From: Streptomyces sp. CB01249
GTDB taxonomy: Bacteria; Actinomycetota; Actinomycetes; Streptomycetales; Streptomycetaceae
Direction of reading: 5' to 3'
Length of the DNA: 64,000 nt
Assembly: GCF_001905735.1 (NCBI RefSeq)
Contig: NZ_LISW01000002.1
Location: 387,125-451,124 of the forward strand
Shown here: positions 47,760 to 55,919 of the stretch, in pieces
Position numbering within the stretch: the first letter of the stretch is position 1
Layout of the letters: the number at the start of each line of letters is the position of its first letter
The notes under the pieces: model-generated
The model's input: the letters and a program-made list of their open reading frames with translations, nothing else
What the model was told of the DNA's origin: nothing
Database searches by the model: none
Made by a program: the position numbers and the translations under genes

Positions 47760-48224
47760 GTGCTGAGCGGGTTCAAGGACTTCATCCTGCGCGGGAACGT
47801 CATCTCCATGGCGGTCGGTCTCGCCGTCGGAGCCGCGTTCACCGCGGTCGTCACCGGGTTCAGCAACGGCTTCATCGTGCCGCTGATCGGCATCATCACG
47901 CGCGGCACCGGCGACTTCAGCAACGCGCACTTCACGGTCGACGGCGTGAAGTTCCCGTACGGCCTGTTCATCGCCGCCGCCATCGCCTTCCTCATCACCG
48001 CCGCCGTCCTCTACTTCGGCGTCGTCATGCCGATGGCCAAGGTCCAGGACCGCTTCAACGCCAAGAAGGCCGACGAGCCGGTCGACATCAAGGCCGCCCT
48101 GCGCGACTGCCCCCGCTGCTACACGGAGATCCCGGCCATCGCCTCCCGCTGCGCCCACTGCACCAGCGAGGTCGAGCCCGACCCCGAGGCCGTGGAACTC
48201 GCGAAGCTCCCCGCCCAGCGCTGA
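47760..48224 (+). CDS. mscL: Large-conductance mechanosensitive channel with Cys4 tail
   Basis: 154 residues, GTG start with AAGGAG 8 bases before. The MscL core is clear (FKDFILRGNVISMAVGLAVG, KFPYGLFIAAAIAFLI, two helices). The C-terminal cytoplasmic part carries CPRC and CAHC pairs 11 residues apart, forming a zinc-ribbon-like tail not found in E. coli MscL. The channel opens under membrane tension during osmotic down-shock. It starts 117 bases after nuoN. Confidence 0.94.
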   Translation: MLSGFKDFILRGNVISMAVGLAVGAAFTAVVTGFSNGFIVPLIGIITRGTGDFSNAHFTVDGVKFPYGLFIAAAIAFLITAAVLYFGVVMPMAKVQDRFNAKKADEPVDIKAALRDCPRCYTEIPAIASRCAHCTSEVEPDPEAVELAKLPAQR

Positions 48225-48246
48225 GCGCACCCCACCCCTCCACCCG

Positions 48247-48297
48247 GACGGCCCAGAGCCCGGACCCACGCGTACAGCGGGGCCGGCCTGGGCCGTC
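48247..48297 (+). terminator. Possible terminator after mscL
   Basis: A 10-bp perfect stem (48247-48256 with 48288-48297) with a long GC-rich loop that can form further pairs, 23 bases after the mscL stop. Confidence 0.4.
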
Positions 48298-48419
48298 GGG
48301 CCGTCCGGACCAGGGAACTCGCTCCCGCCGCCTGGCGTTGACCAGTACGGGAGGCTCCACTGAGCGGTGGGGCCCCACCCGCCAAGGGCTCCCCTGCTGC
48401 ACGATTTGGAGGGCGTACC

Positions 48420-49283
48420 GTGCACCGCCGGCACAACGGGCTGAGAACCGCCGTACTCCTCGGGGGCCTGTCCGCACTCATCATCGTCATCGGCAGCTTC
48501 TTCGGCCGTACGGGCCTGATCGTCGCCCTCGTGGTGGCGGTCGGCACCAACGCGTACGCGTACTGGAACAGCGACAAGCTGGCGCTGCGGGCCATGCGCG
48601 CCCGCCCCGTGAGCGAATTCGAGGCGCCCCAGCTCTACCGCATGGTCCGCGAGCTCTCCACCTCGGCGCGCCAGCCCATGCCCCGGCTCTACATCTCCCC
48701 GACCCAGGCCCCCAACGCCTTCGCGACCGGCCGCAATCCGCGCAACGCGGCGGTCTGCTGCACCGAGGGCATCCTGAGCCTCCTGGACGAGCGCGAGCTG
48801 CGGGGCGTCCTCGGCCACGAGCTGAGCCACGTCTACAACCGGGACATCCTCATCTCGTCCGTCGCCGGAGCGCTGGCCTCCGTCGTGATGTTCCTGGTCA
48901 ACTTCGCCTGGCTGATCCCGGTCGGCCGCTCCAACGACGACGAGGGACCGGGCCTCCTCGGCATGCTGCTGATCATGATCCTGGGCCCGCTCGCCGCGTC
49001 CGTCATCCAGCTGGCCGTCAGCCGCTCCCGGGAGTACGAGGCGGACGCCTCGGGCGCCCGGCTCACCGGCGACCCGCTGGCCCTCGCCGGTGCCCTGCGG
49101 AAGCTGGAGGCGGGGACACAGCAGCTTCCGCTGCCCCCGGAGCCCCGGATCGAGACCGCGAGCCACATGATGATCGCCAACCCGTTCCGCGCGGGGCAGG
49201 GGATGTCCAAGATGTTCTCGACGCACCCGCCGATGGCGGAGCGCATCGCCCGACTCGAGCAGATGGCAGGTCCTCGCCCGTGA
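48420..49283 (+). CDS. htpX: HtpX-type M48 membrane metalloprotease
   Basis: 287 residues, GTG start with GGAGGG. Two N-terminal helices are followed by the zinc motif HELSH near residue 137 ([16 protein letters not shown]), the third ligand Glu in [13 protein letters not shown], and two more helices. HtpX degrades misfolded membrane proteins. It overlaps the next gene by 4 bases, and the GlsB-like gene also follows, so a membrane-stress set is likely. Confidence 0.95.
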   Translation: MHRRHNGLRTAVLLGGLSALIIVIGSFFGRTGLIVALVVAVGTNAYAYWNSDKLALRAMRARPVSEFEAPQLYRMVRELSTSARQPMPRLYISPTQAPNAFATGRNPRNAAVCCTEGILSLLDERELRGVLGHELSHVYNRDILISSVAGALASVVMFLVNFAWLIPVGRSNDDEGPGLLGMLLIMILGPLAASVIQLAVSRSREYEADASGARLTGDPLALAGALRKLEAGTQQLPLPPEPRIETASHMMIANPFRAGQGMSKMFSTHPPMAERIARLEQMAGPRP

Positions 49284-49672
49284 AAACCATTCTGAACGTC
49301 ATTTGGCTGGTCCTCTGCGGATTCTGGATGTTCCTCGGCTACCTGCTCGCGGGACTCCTGCTCTGCATCACGATCATCGGCATCCCCTTCGGCCTGGCCG
49401 CCTTCCGGATCGGCGTCTACGCCCTGTGGCCCTTCGGCCACCGGGTGGTCGACCGCCGGGACGCGGGCGGCCCGTCCTGCGTGGGCAACGTGCTCTGGCT
49501 GATCCTCGCCGGCTGGTGGCTGGCGCTCGGTCACATCACCACGGGCATCGCCCTGTGCCTCACGATCATCGGAATCCCCCTGGGCATCGCCAACTTCAAG
49601 CTGATCCCGGTGTCCCTGATGCCCTTCGGCAAGGAGATCGTGCGCACCGACGAGCAGTTCGCCGGCTGGTAG
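49280..49672 (+). CDS. YccF family membrane protein
   Basis: 130 residues from the GTG overlapping the htpX stop. Two copies of the YccF (DUF307) unit can be seen: [18 protein letters not shown] and [18 protein letters not shown], each in a hydrophobic stretch. This is a small inner-membrane protein of unknown function. Coupling with htpX suggests a role in membrane protein quality control. Confidence 0.9.
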   Translation: MKTILNVIWLVLCGFWMFLGYLLAGLLLCITIIGIPFGLAAFRIGVYALWPFGHRVVDRRDAGGPSCVGNVLWLILAGWWLALGHITTGIALCLTIIGIPLGIANFKLIPVSLMPFGKEIVRTDEQFAGW

Positions 49673-49756
49673 GCCCCCGGACCGCGGCGCACGCAACCAC
49701 CCGCCCGTCCCCGGCGTCTTGGATTCCAGGACAGAGGGACGGGTAGGTTCGCACGC

Positions 49757-50029
49757 ATGACCATTATCGGCTGGATCATTCTCGGGCTCATCGCGGGCGT
49801 CATCGCCAAGATCCTGCTGCCGGGGCGCGACCCCGGCGGCCTGATCGGCACCACGCTCATAGGGATCGTCGGCGCGTTCCTCGGCGGCTGGATATCGTCG
49901 CGCTTCCTGGACCGCGAGATCACCAAGGACTTCTTCGACCCGGCGACCTGGGTCGCGGCCATCGGCGGCTCACTGATCCTGCTGATCGCCTACCGGCTGC
50001 TCTTCGGCAACTCCCGCGAACGCCGCTGA
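49757..50029 (+). CDS. GlsB/YeaQ/YmgE family stress membrane protein
   Basis: 90 residues. Three hydrophobic helices with IIGWIILGLIAGVIAKILLPG and GLIGTTLIGIVGAFLGGW are hallmarks of the transglycosylase-associated (Gly-rich) small-membrane-protein family, linked to general stress in other bacteria. Its stop is only 2 bases from the convergent alkB stop. Confidence 0.92.
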   Translation: MTIIGWIILGLIAGVIAKILLPGRDPGGLIGTTLIGIVGAFLGGWISSRFLDREITKDFFDPATWVAAIGGSLILLIAYRLLFGNSRERR

Positions 50030-50031
50030 CC

Positions 50032-50691
50032 TCAGCCGCCCAACCCTGTTTCACGCAACGTCACATTGAGCCGGCCACCGCTCATCCCCGTACCGGGAGG
50101 GGCGGTGCCGGGCCGGACCACCGGCACTCCGTGGAACGCCCGGCGTGCCGGACCGCCGAACACGAACAGGTCCCCGGACGCCAGCTCCACGTCCGTCCAC
50201 GGCCTGCCCCGGCCCTCCGTGTTGCCGAACCGGAAGACACACGTGTCGCCGAGGCTGAGCGACACCACGGGCGCCCCGGACCGTTCCTCGTTGTCCCGGT
50301 GCATGCCCATCCGGGCCGTGCCGTCGTAGAAGTTGACCAGCGCGGCATCCGGTGCGTACGCCTCCGAGCCGCCTTCCGGCCCGTACGCCTCCGCCACCGC
50401 CGCCCGCCCCAACTCCGCGAGCCAGCCCGGGAACGGGACGACCGGGGCGCCGTTCACATCGTCGGCGGTACGCGAGTAGCGGTACGGCTGCCAGTGCCAC
50501 CCGAGGCACACCGTCCGCACCGACATGACCCCGCCACCCGGCAACGCGGTGTGCCGCAGCGGCACGGGCCCCCGCGCCCACTCCCGGCACGCCGCCACCA
50601 ACTCCCGCTGCCGCTCCGGCGACAGCCAGTCGGGCACATGCACGGCCCCCGGCGCGACGACCGCCCGCGACCTGGGGAAGAGCCCGTCCAT
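50032..50691 (-). CDS. alkB: AlkB-type 2-oxoglutarate/Fe(II) dioxygenase
   Basis: 219 residues from the ATG at 50691. The iron ligands are HRD in MGMHRDNEE and His in RAFHGVP. Arginines in GGRLNVTLRETG bind 2-oxoglutarate. VNFYDGTARMGMH is the typical lead-in. It repairs N1-methyladenine and N3-methylcytosine by oxidative demethylation. It begins 13 bases after the ogt stop, so the two alkylation-repair genes form an operon. Confidence 0.95.
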   Translation of the reverse strand: MDGLFPRSRAVVAPGAVHVPDWLSPERQRELVAACREWARGPVPLRHTALPGGGVMSVRTVCLGWHWQPYRYSRTADDVNGAPVVPFPGWLAELGRAAVAEAYGPEGGSEAYAPDAALVNFYDGTARMGMHRDNEERSGAPVVSLSLGDTCVFRFGNTEGRGRPWTDVELASGDLFVFGGPARRAFHGVPVVRPGTAPPGTGMSGGRLNVTLRETGLGG

Positions 50692-50704
50692 CAGCGGCGG
50701 CCCG

Positions 50705-51211
50705 TCAACGCCCCGCCAGGGCCCCTTCGAGCCCCAGCAGCCGTTCCTTGCGCTCAAGCCCGCCCGCGTACCCGCGCAGCGCGCCGTCCGCGCCGATCAC
50801 CCGGTGGCACGGCCGCACGACGAGCAGCGGATTGCGCCCGATCGCCGTGCCCACGGCCCGCACCCCGGCGCCGCTCGCGCCGACGCGCGCGGCGATCTCC
50901 CCGTACGAGACCGTCTCGCCGTACGGAACGGCGTCCAGCGCGGCCCAGACCCGCCGCTGGAACTCGGTGCCCCGCCCCTGCGCGTACACCAGCTCGAAGC
51001 GCGTCCTGCGCCCCTCGAAGTACTCCCGCAACTGGGCGGCGACCCCCGCGAACGCCTCCGGCGCGTACACCCAGCCGTCCTGGACGACGGTGCCGCCCTT
51101 CTGGCCCGGCACGGAGAGCGAGACGAGCGCGACACCCGCCCCGCCCGGGGCCTCTTCCCCGACCAGCAGCAGTTCACCCAGCGGGCTGTCGACCGTCGCG
51201 TACATGGTCAT
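50705..51211 (-). CDS. ogt: Methylated-DNA--protein-cysteine methyltransferase
   Basis: 168 residues from the ATG at 51211 (GAGAGGG 7 bases upstream). The acceptor motif is PCHRVIG near residue 130, with VSYGEIAARVG as the DNA-binding helix and the preceding Arg finger region. It removes O6-methylguanine adducts by suicide transfer. It is paired with alkB. Confidence 0.95.
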   Translation of the reverse strand: MTMYATVDSPLGELLLVGEEAPGGAGVALVSLSVPGQKGGTVVQDGWVYAPEAFAGVAAQLREYFEGRRTRFELVYAQGRGTEFQRRVWAALDAVPYGETVSYGEIAARVGASGAGVRAVGTAIGRNPLLVVRPCHRVIGADGALRGYAGGLERKERLLGLEGALAGR

Positions 51212-51313
51212 GACCGGTCCCTCTCCTCGTCCGTACGACCGGCCGGGAAGCCGGCCGCCACGGACCAGTCTGCTGCGCCCGAACCGCCGGAACCGGCGGT
51301 ATTCGGACATGCA

Positions 51314-51348
51314 GTCCGGGCACGGAACGAGGGGTTCCGTGCCCGGAC
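51314..51348 (-). terminator. Terminator of the YajQ gene
   Basis: A perfect 15-bp stem (51314-51328 with 51334-51348), 5-base loop, 10 bases past the minus-strand stop at 51358. Confidence 0.7.
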
Positions 51349-51357
51349 CACGACGTT

Positions 51358-51846
51358 CTAGCGGTAGTTCGCGAACTGCACGTCGAAGTCGAAGTCCTGG
51401 GCCTTCAGCAGCGCCTGCACGGCCTGCAGATCGTCCCGGCTCTTCGAGGTGACCCGCAGCTCCTCGCCCTGGACCTGGGCCTTGACGCCCTTGGGCCCCT
51501 CGTCGCGGATGATCTTCGCGACCTTCTTGGCGTTCTCCTGCGAGATGCCCTCCTCGATCGAGGCGAACAGCTTGTACTCCTTGCCGGACAGCTGCGGCTC
51601 ACCGGCGTCCAGCGACTTCAGCGAGATCCCGCGCTTGATCAGCTTGGACTGGAAGATGTCGAGGATGGCCTTGACCCGCTCCTCGCCGTTCGCCTGCATC
51701 AGGATCTTCTCGCCGGACCACGCGATCGACGCGTCCGTGCCCTTGAAGTCGTAACGGGTGGAGATCTCCTTGGCGGCCTGGTTGAGGGCGTTGTCGACCT
51801 CCTGCCGCTCGACCTTCGAGACGATGTCGAAACTGGAGTCGGCCAT
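51358..51846 (-). CDS. YajQ family nucleotide-binding protein
   Basis: 162 residues from the ATG at 51846 (AAGGAG upstream). It begins [20 protein letters not shown] and continues [15 protein letters not shown], the conserved YajQ (DUF520) pattern of two ferredoxin-like domains. Related proteins bind nucleotides, RNA or cyclic di-GMP; the ligand here is unknown. Monocistronic. Confidence 0.94.
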   Translation of the reverse strand: MADSSFDIVSKVERQEVDNALNQAAKEISTRYDFKGTDASIAWSGEKILMQANGEERVKAILDIFQSKLIKRGISLKSLDAGEPQLSGKEYKLFASIEEGISQENAKKVAKIIRDEGPKGVKAQVQGEELRVTSKSRDDLQAVQALLKAQDFDFDVQFANYR

Positions 51847-52037
51847 GACGTGTGGCTCCTTGGATCGGGGGTGCTGGAAAGTGCGTACCTGGCGCAGCGG
51901 CCGCGTAAAGCCTAGCCACCCGAGACCGCCCGGGCCTCCGAACAATCCGGTGGCGTAGCACCCTCGGTCATCAGGTATTGTTTACGTCGTTGCCAGAGAG
52001 CACCGCGGGAAACCCGGACTCGAAGGCGGCATCCCTT

Positions 52038-52119
<82 letters not shown>

Positions 52120-52124
52120 CAAGC

Positions 52125-52153
52125 AAGGCCCCCGTTCTTCGAACGGGGGCCTT
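52125..52153 (+). terminator. Terminator of tRNA-Tyr
   Basis: 13-bp stem (52125-52137 with 52141-52153), 3-base loop, followed by a CTTCTT tract. Confidence 0.8.
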
Positions 52154-52167
52154 CTTCGTGGGGTGGG

Positions 52168-52824
52168 TCAGTTGCCCGCGATGTCCTTCACCGCGACCGT
52201 CAACGGCACGTTGCCCGAGATCAGTTCCAGGGTCAGGCCCGCCGTGGCCGGGGTGTCCAGGAGCTCGACCAGGGCCGCCGCCACGTCGTCGCGGGGGACC
52301 GGGCCCCGGCCCGTGGAGGCGGCCAGGAGGACCTGGCCGGTGCCGGCGTCGTTGGTGAGCATCCCGGGGCGCAGGATCGTCCAGTCCAGGGCGGAGCGGG
52401 AGCGTACGTCCGCGTCCGCCTCGCCCTTGGCCCGCAGATACACGTCGAACACCTCGTCCCCGGCGTGGTCCGGGTCCGCGCCCATGGACGAGACCACGAC
52501 GTAACGCCGCACCCCCGCCCGCTCCGCCGCGTCCGCGAAGAGCACGGCCGCGCCCCGGTCCACGGTGTCCTTGCGGGCCGTGCCGCTGTTGGGGCCCGCA
52601 CCGGCCGCGAAGACCGCCGCGTCGGCGCCCCGCAGTGCCTCGGCGACCTCGTCGACCGTGGCCGATTCCAGATCCAGCACCACGGGCTCGGCGCCCACCG
52701 CCCTGAGGTCGTCGCTCTGTCCGGGGTTGCGGATGATGCCGGCCGCCTCATCCCCGCGCGCGGCGAGCAACCGCTCCAGCCGCAGCGCGATCTGACCATG
52801 TCCACCTGCGATGACAATGCGCAT
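52168..52824 (-). CDS. NAD(P)H-binding atypical SDR
   Basis: 218 residues from the ATG at 52824. The Rossmann motif GGHGQIALRL is at residues 7-16. The NmrA/YwnB-like features are VFAAGAGPNSGT, RYVVVSSMGAD and WTILRPGML. Members bind NAD(P)H and may be redox sensors or reductases; the substrate is unknown. Longer in-frame extensions overlap the amidohydrolase gene and were not used. Confidence 0.9.
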   Translation of the reverse strand: MRIVIAGGHGQIALRLERLLAARGDEAAGIIRNPGQSDDLRAVGAEPVVLDLESATVDEVAEALRGADAAVFAAGAGPNSGTARKDTVDRGAAVLFADAAERAGVRRYVVVSSMGADPDHAGDEVFDVYLRAKGEADADVRSRSALDWTILRPGMLTNDAGTGQVLLAASTGRGPVPRDDVAAALVELLDTPATAGLTLELISGNVPLTVAVKDIAGN

Positions 52825-52858
52825 ACGACCGACGGTACGCCGGAGCGCGCCGCGACGC

Positions 52859-54118
52859 TCACGGCCCGCCGGTGGATTCCGGCCGTCCCTGGCGGGGAAG
52901 ACCGGGCCCGCCGCCGGCCTCCGAGTCGCAGTACTCGCGCACCGCGCTGGTCCGGGCCACCACCCGCCCCCGGTGCACCACGATCCGGCTGTACGCCAGC
53001 GACAGCGCCCCGGCCAGCCCGTCCCCGCGTACGGCGAGCAGCTCGGCCGGGAAGCCCGCCTCGACGCGGACCTCGGGGAGCCCCATGACGTGCCGGGCGT
53101 CGGCGGACACCGCCGCGTAGGCGTGCTCGGGGCGCAGGCCGCCCTGCGAGGCCAGCAGGAACGCCGCCTCCAGCGGGTCGCCGCGCCCCACCGGGTTGGC
53201 CGGATCGCGCAGGGCACCGCTGCCCGCGGCGACCCGCACCCCGGCCTCCCGCAGCAGCCGTACGGGGGCGGCGCCCCGGTGTTCCGTACCGCAGCAGCCG
53301 CCCTGGGGGAGGCAGGTGACGCTCACCCCGGCCGCCGCGAGCTGGCCGGCCGCCCGGGCGGCGACGTCGGCGGGGAGGCGGGCGAGACCGGCGCAGGGGC
53401 CGATGGTGACCTCCTGGCGCAGGCCGCCCGCCAGCGCGGCGAACCGGGCGAGGCGGGCGGGGTCGTCGCCGTCCAGGTGCAGGTCCACGGGGCAGCCGTG
53501 CTCGGCGGCGACCTCCAGGACGGCCTCCACGTATCCCGCCGGGTCCGGGTCGAGGTCCGGGCGGCCGCCGACCGCGCCGGCGCCCATCTTCACCGCGTCG
53601 CGGAGCATCGACAGGTTGCCCGCCCCGGCGACGCCGGTGAGCAGCCGGGGGACGGCGACCGGGGTCAGGTCGGCCAGGCCGCGCAGCGAGCGCCGGGCCT
53701 GGAGGACGGCTTCGAGCGCCGCCAGTCCCTGGGGGCCGCCGATCCGCACGTGCGAGCGCAGGGCCGTCGCGCCGTGGCCGAGCTGGAGCAGGGCGGCCTC
53801 CGTGGCGCGGCGCCGGATGTCCTCGGGCCGCTCGGACACGGGCCCGGAGCCGTCCGCGGTGAGGGCGGTGTCGCTGTGGGCGTGCGGCTCGGCGGGCGCG
53901 GGGAGCAGGAGGTGGCCGCGCAGGTCGAGGCGGGCGCCGGGGGCGGCGGTGAGGCTGCCCGCGGTCCCGACGGCCTCGATGCGGCCGCCGCAGACGCGTA
54001 CGTCCACGACGCGGCCGTCGGCGAGACGGGCGCCGCAGAGCGTCAGGGCGGAGGTCTCCGGGCCGCCGGTGGTGTCGGCCGCGTGGTCGTCGGGCCGCCG
54101 CGGCTGGCTGTCGGACAT
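52859..54118 (-). CDS. Cytosine-deaminase-like amidohydrolase, possibly inactive
   Basis: 419 residues, ATG with AGGAG 4 bases upstream. The fold and the start of the barrel are clear, and the HxH metal motif is present (PAEPHAHSDTA). Compared from memory with E. coli CodA, the HCDE region reads HLDG, the second-strand histidine reads Pro (VTIGPCAG), and the catalytic Asp after GH reads Gly (AAGSGALRDP). Loss of these ligands would remove deaminase activity. It could have a different reaction or a binding role. Confidence 0.78.
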   Translation of the reverse strand: MSDSQPRRPDDHAADTTGGPETSALTLCGARLADGRVVDVRVCGGRIEAVGTAGSLTAAPGARLDLRGHLLLPAPAEPHAHSDTALTADGSGPVSERPEDIRRRATEAALLQLGHGATALRSHVRIGGPQGLAALEAVLQARRSLRGLADLTPVAVPRLLTGVAGAGNLSMLRDAVKMGAGAVGGRPDLDPDPAGYVEAVLEVAAEHGCPVDLHLDGDDPARLARFAALAGGLRQEVTIGPCAGLARLPADVAARAAGQLAAAGVSVTCLPQGGCCGTEHRGAAPVRLLREAGVRVAAGSGALRDPANPVGRGDPLEAAFLLASQGGLRPEHAYAAVSADARHVMGLPEVRVEAGFPAELLAVRGDGLAGALSLAYSRIVVHRGRVVARTSAVREYCDSEAGGGPGLPRQGRPESTGGP

Positions 54119-54291
54119 CGTGCTCCTGGGAAGGGGTCAAGATCACGCAGAGTGAGTAGAGCCTAGGGGCGGGCGCGGCCCGGTCGGCGGAGGAGCGCAA
54201 TAGTCGTACCGGTGCGGCCTTGCTGATCAGCGGTGTGAGGGAGCCCCGAGCGGGGTACGCGACCAGGTCGGGCGGGCACCGGGAAACGGAT

Positions 54292-54321
54292 TTGGGCGAT
54301 CGGCGACCGAGCGTGTAATGT
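54292..54321 (+). promoter_or_regulatory. Promoter of tRNA-Thr/tRNA-Met
   Basis: TTGGGC (54292-54297) and TAATGT (54316-54321) are spaced 18 bases apart. Transcription would begin about 5 bases before the mature tRNA-Thr. Confidence 0.6.
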
Positions 54322-54332
54322 CTTCATCGCTC

Positions 54333-54405
54333 GCCCCAATAGCTCAGTCGGTAGAGCGTCTCCATGGTAAGGAGAAGGTCTGCGGTTCGATTCCGCATTG
54401 GGGCT
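54333..54405 (+). tRNA. tRNA-Thr (anticodon GGT)
   Basis: 73 nt. Acceptor GCCCCAA pairs with TTGGGGC; the anticodon loop ATGGTAA carries GGT; the T-loop TTCGATT is intact. No CCA is encoded. It is followed by a short hairpin, then tRNA-Met, probably on one transcript. Confidence 0.97.
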
Positions 54406-54449
54406 CTGGTGATCGGAAACCCCGCTTCGGCGGGGGGCCCAGTCATCAA

Positions 54450-54522
54450 AGCGGTGTAGCTCAGTCGGTAGAGCAAGCGGCTCATAATCGCTGTGTCACC
54501 GGTTCAAGTCCGGTCACCGCTA
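54450..54522 (+). tRNA. tRNA-Met, elongator (anticodon CAT)
   Basis: 73 nt. Acceptor AGCGGTG pairs with CACCGCT; the anticodon loop CTCATAA carries CAT. The paired A1-T72 acceptor end, without the initiator mismatch, points to the elongator form. It lies 88 bases upstream of rpmG. Confidence 0.96.
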
Positions 54523-54610
54523 CTAAAAGTAGCCGATTGTGGGGTCGGTCCTTCGATCGGCTACTCTTTTTTGCGTTCATCCGTCCATCGTCCGTCCAAG
54601 GAGCACTCAC

Positions 54611-54775
54611 GTGGCTGCCACCGACGTCCGCCCGAAGATCACGCTGGCCTGCGTGGAGTGCAAGGAGCGGAACTACATCACCAAGAAGAACCGGCGTAAC
54701 AACCCGGACCGTCTTGAGATGAAGAAGCACTGCCCGCGCTGCAACTCGCACACCGCGCACCGCGAAACGCGCTGA
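54611..54775 (+). CDS. rpmG: 50S ribosomal protein L33
   Basis: 54 residues, GTG with AAGGAG 7 bases upstream. The zinc-binding form: CVEC near residue 14 and CPRC near residue 41, with [18 protein letters not shown] between. Located downstream of tRNA-Thr and tRNA-Met and upstream of the MaoC genes, as in mycobacteria. Confidence 0.97.
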
Positions 54776-54786
54776 ATCAGGCTCGT

Positions 54787-54822
54787 ACACGAGGCCGTCC
54801 CCTTCGGGGGGCGGCCTCGTGT
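54787..54822 (+). terminator. Terminator of rpmG
   Basis: An 11-bp outer stem (54787-54797 with 54812-54822) continued inside to a TTCG tetraloop, 11 bases past the stop. Confidence 0.8.
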
Positions 54823-54908
54823 CGTTGTGCGGCGGGTTTGGCGTTGAATGGGGCCGGACGCCGTCACAGGCCGGCCCAGTCGTTCTTTCATCAGGAGGTT
54901 GCGAGTTC

Positions 54909-55361
54909 ATGGCGCTCGACCAGTCCTTCGTGGGACGGACCTATCCGCCCACCGCGCCGTACGAGGTCGGACGGGAGAAGATCCGCGAGTTCGCCGAGGC
55001 CGTGGGCGACGCCCACCCCGCGTACACCGACCCCGAGGCCGCCAAGGCCCTCGGCCACGCCGATGTGATCGCGCCGCCGACCTTCGTGTTCTCGATCACC
55101 TTCAAGGCCGCCGGCCAGGTCATCGAGGACCCCCAGCTCGGCCTGGACTACAGCCGGGTCGTGCACGGCGACCAGAAGTTCGTCTACGTCCGCCCCGTGC
55201 GCGCCGGTGACCGGCTGTCGGTCGTCTCGACCATCGAGGCCGTGAAGTCGATGGCGGGCAACGACATCCTGGACGTCCGAGGGGACGTCCACGACGAGTC
55301 CGGTGAGCTGGTCGTGACCGCCTGGACGAAGCTGGTGGCGCGCGCCGCCGAGGAGGCGTGA
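54909..55361 (+). CDS. FAS1-like MaoC dehydratase (HadA-like)
   Basis: 150 residues from the ATG at 54909 (AGGAGG 10 bases upstream). The hot-dog fold is seen in YEVGREKIREFAEAVGDAHPAY and the N-terminal dehydratase pattern IAPPTFVFSITF. It lacks the full hydratase motif, as HadA-type subunits do, and would pair with the following MaoC protein. Together they would dehydrate 3-hydroxyacyl thioesters. It overlaps the next gene by 1 base. Confidence 0.9.
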   Translation: MALDQSFVGRTYPPTAPYEVGREKIREFAEAVGDAHPAYTDPEAAKALGHADVIAPPTFVFSITFKAAGQVIEDPQLGLDYSRVVHGDQKFVYVRPVRAGDRLSVVSTIEAVKSMAGNDILDVRGDVHDESGELVVTAWTKLVARAAEEA

Positions 55362-55789
55362 TGACGGCGAAGGTGAGTTACGAGTCCGTCGAGGTCGGTA
55401 CGGAGCTGCCGGCGCGGTCCTTCCCGGTCACCCGGGCGACCCTCGTGCAGTACGCGGGTGCCTCGGGCGACTTCAACCCGATCCACTGGAACGAGCGCTT
55501 CGCGCGCGAGGTCGGGCTGCCCGATGTGATCGCGCACGGCATGTTCACGATGGCCGAGGCGATCCGCGTGGTCACGGACTGGACCGGCGACCCGGGCGCG
55601 GTGGTGGAGTACGGGGTGCGCTTCACCAAGCCCGTCGTGGTCCCCGACGACGACAAGGGTGCGCAGATCGAGGTCAGCGGCAAGGTGGGCGCCCTGCTGG
55701 ACGACCGGCGGGTGCGCGTCGACCTGACGGTCATGAGCGACGGCAAGAAGGTCCTGGGCATGTCCCGGGCCGTGGTGCAGCTCGCCTGA
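55361..55789 (+). CDS. MaoC family dehydratase (HadB-like)
   Basis: 142 residues from the ATG at 55361; GTG at 55358 is also possible. The hydratase motif is complete: ASGDFNPIHWNERFA (Asp and His, about residues 34-44), then VIAHGMFTMA. It is the catalytic partner of the preceding gene. In mycobacteria the same position between rpmG and trpT holds hadB of the mycolic acid FAS-II system; here there is no hadC. Confidence 0.92.
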   Translation: MTAKVSYESVEVGTELPARSFPVTRATLVQYAGASGDFNPIHWNERFAREVGLPDVIAHGMFTMAEAIRVVTDWTGDPGAVVEYGVRFTKPVVVPDDDKGAQIEVSGKVGALLDDRRVRVDLTVMSDGKKVLGMSRAVVQLA

Positions 55790-55813
55790 CGGCGGGCGGC
55801 GGCGCGACGCGAT

Positions 55814-55848
55814 GTAAGGGGCACGGTCCAGGAGGCCGTGCCCCTTAC
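55814..55848 (+). terminator. Terminator of the MaoC pair
   Basis: 13-bp stem (55814-55826 with 55836-55848) and a 9-base loop. Confidence 0.7.
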
Positions 55849-55883
55849 GCGTACCCCGGTTCGCAACTCCGCCCGACACCCGC

Positions 55884-55913
55884 TTGACGAAGTTAGTGAT
55901 TGAGTACTAACTT
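55884..55913 (+). promoter_or_regulatory. Promoter and operator of the TetR/MFS regulator
   Basis: TTGACG (55884-55889) and TAACTT (55908-55913) are 18 bases apart. The inverted repeat AAGTTAGT-N8-ACTAACTT (55890-55913) fills the space between and covers the -10 box. The same GTTAGT-N8-ACTAAC core lies before the MFS gene. Confidence 0.65.
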
Positions 55914-55919
55914 ATGGGC

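Noticed and set aside
54420..54435. Hairpin between tRNA-Thr and tRNA-Met as a terminator
   Set aside because: The stem is only six bases with a TTCG loop and no T-run. The two tRNAs are more likely co-transcribed and processed.
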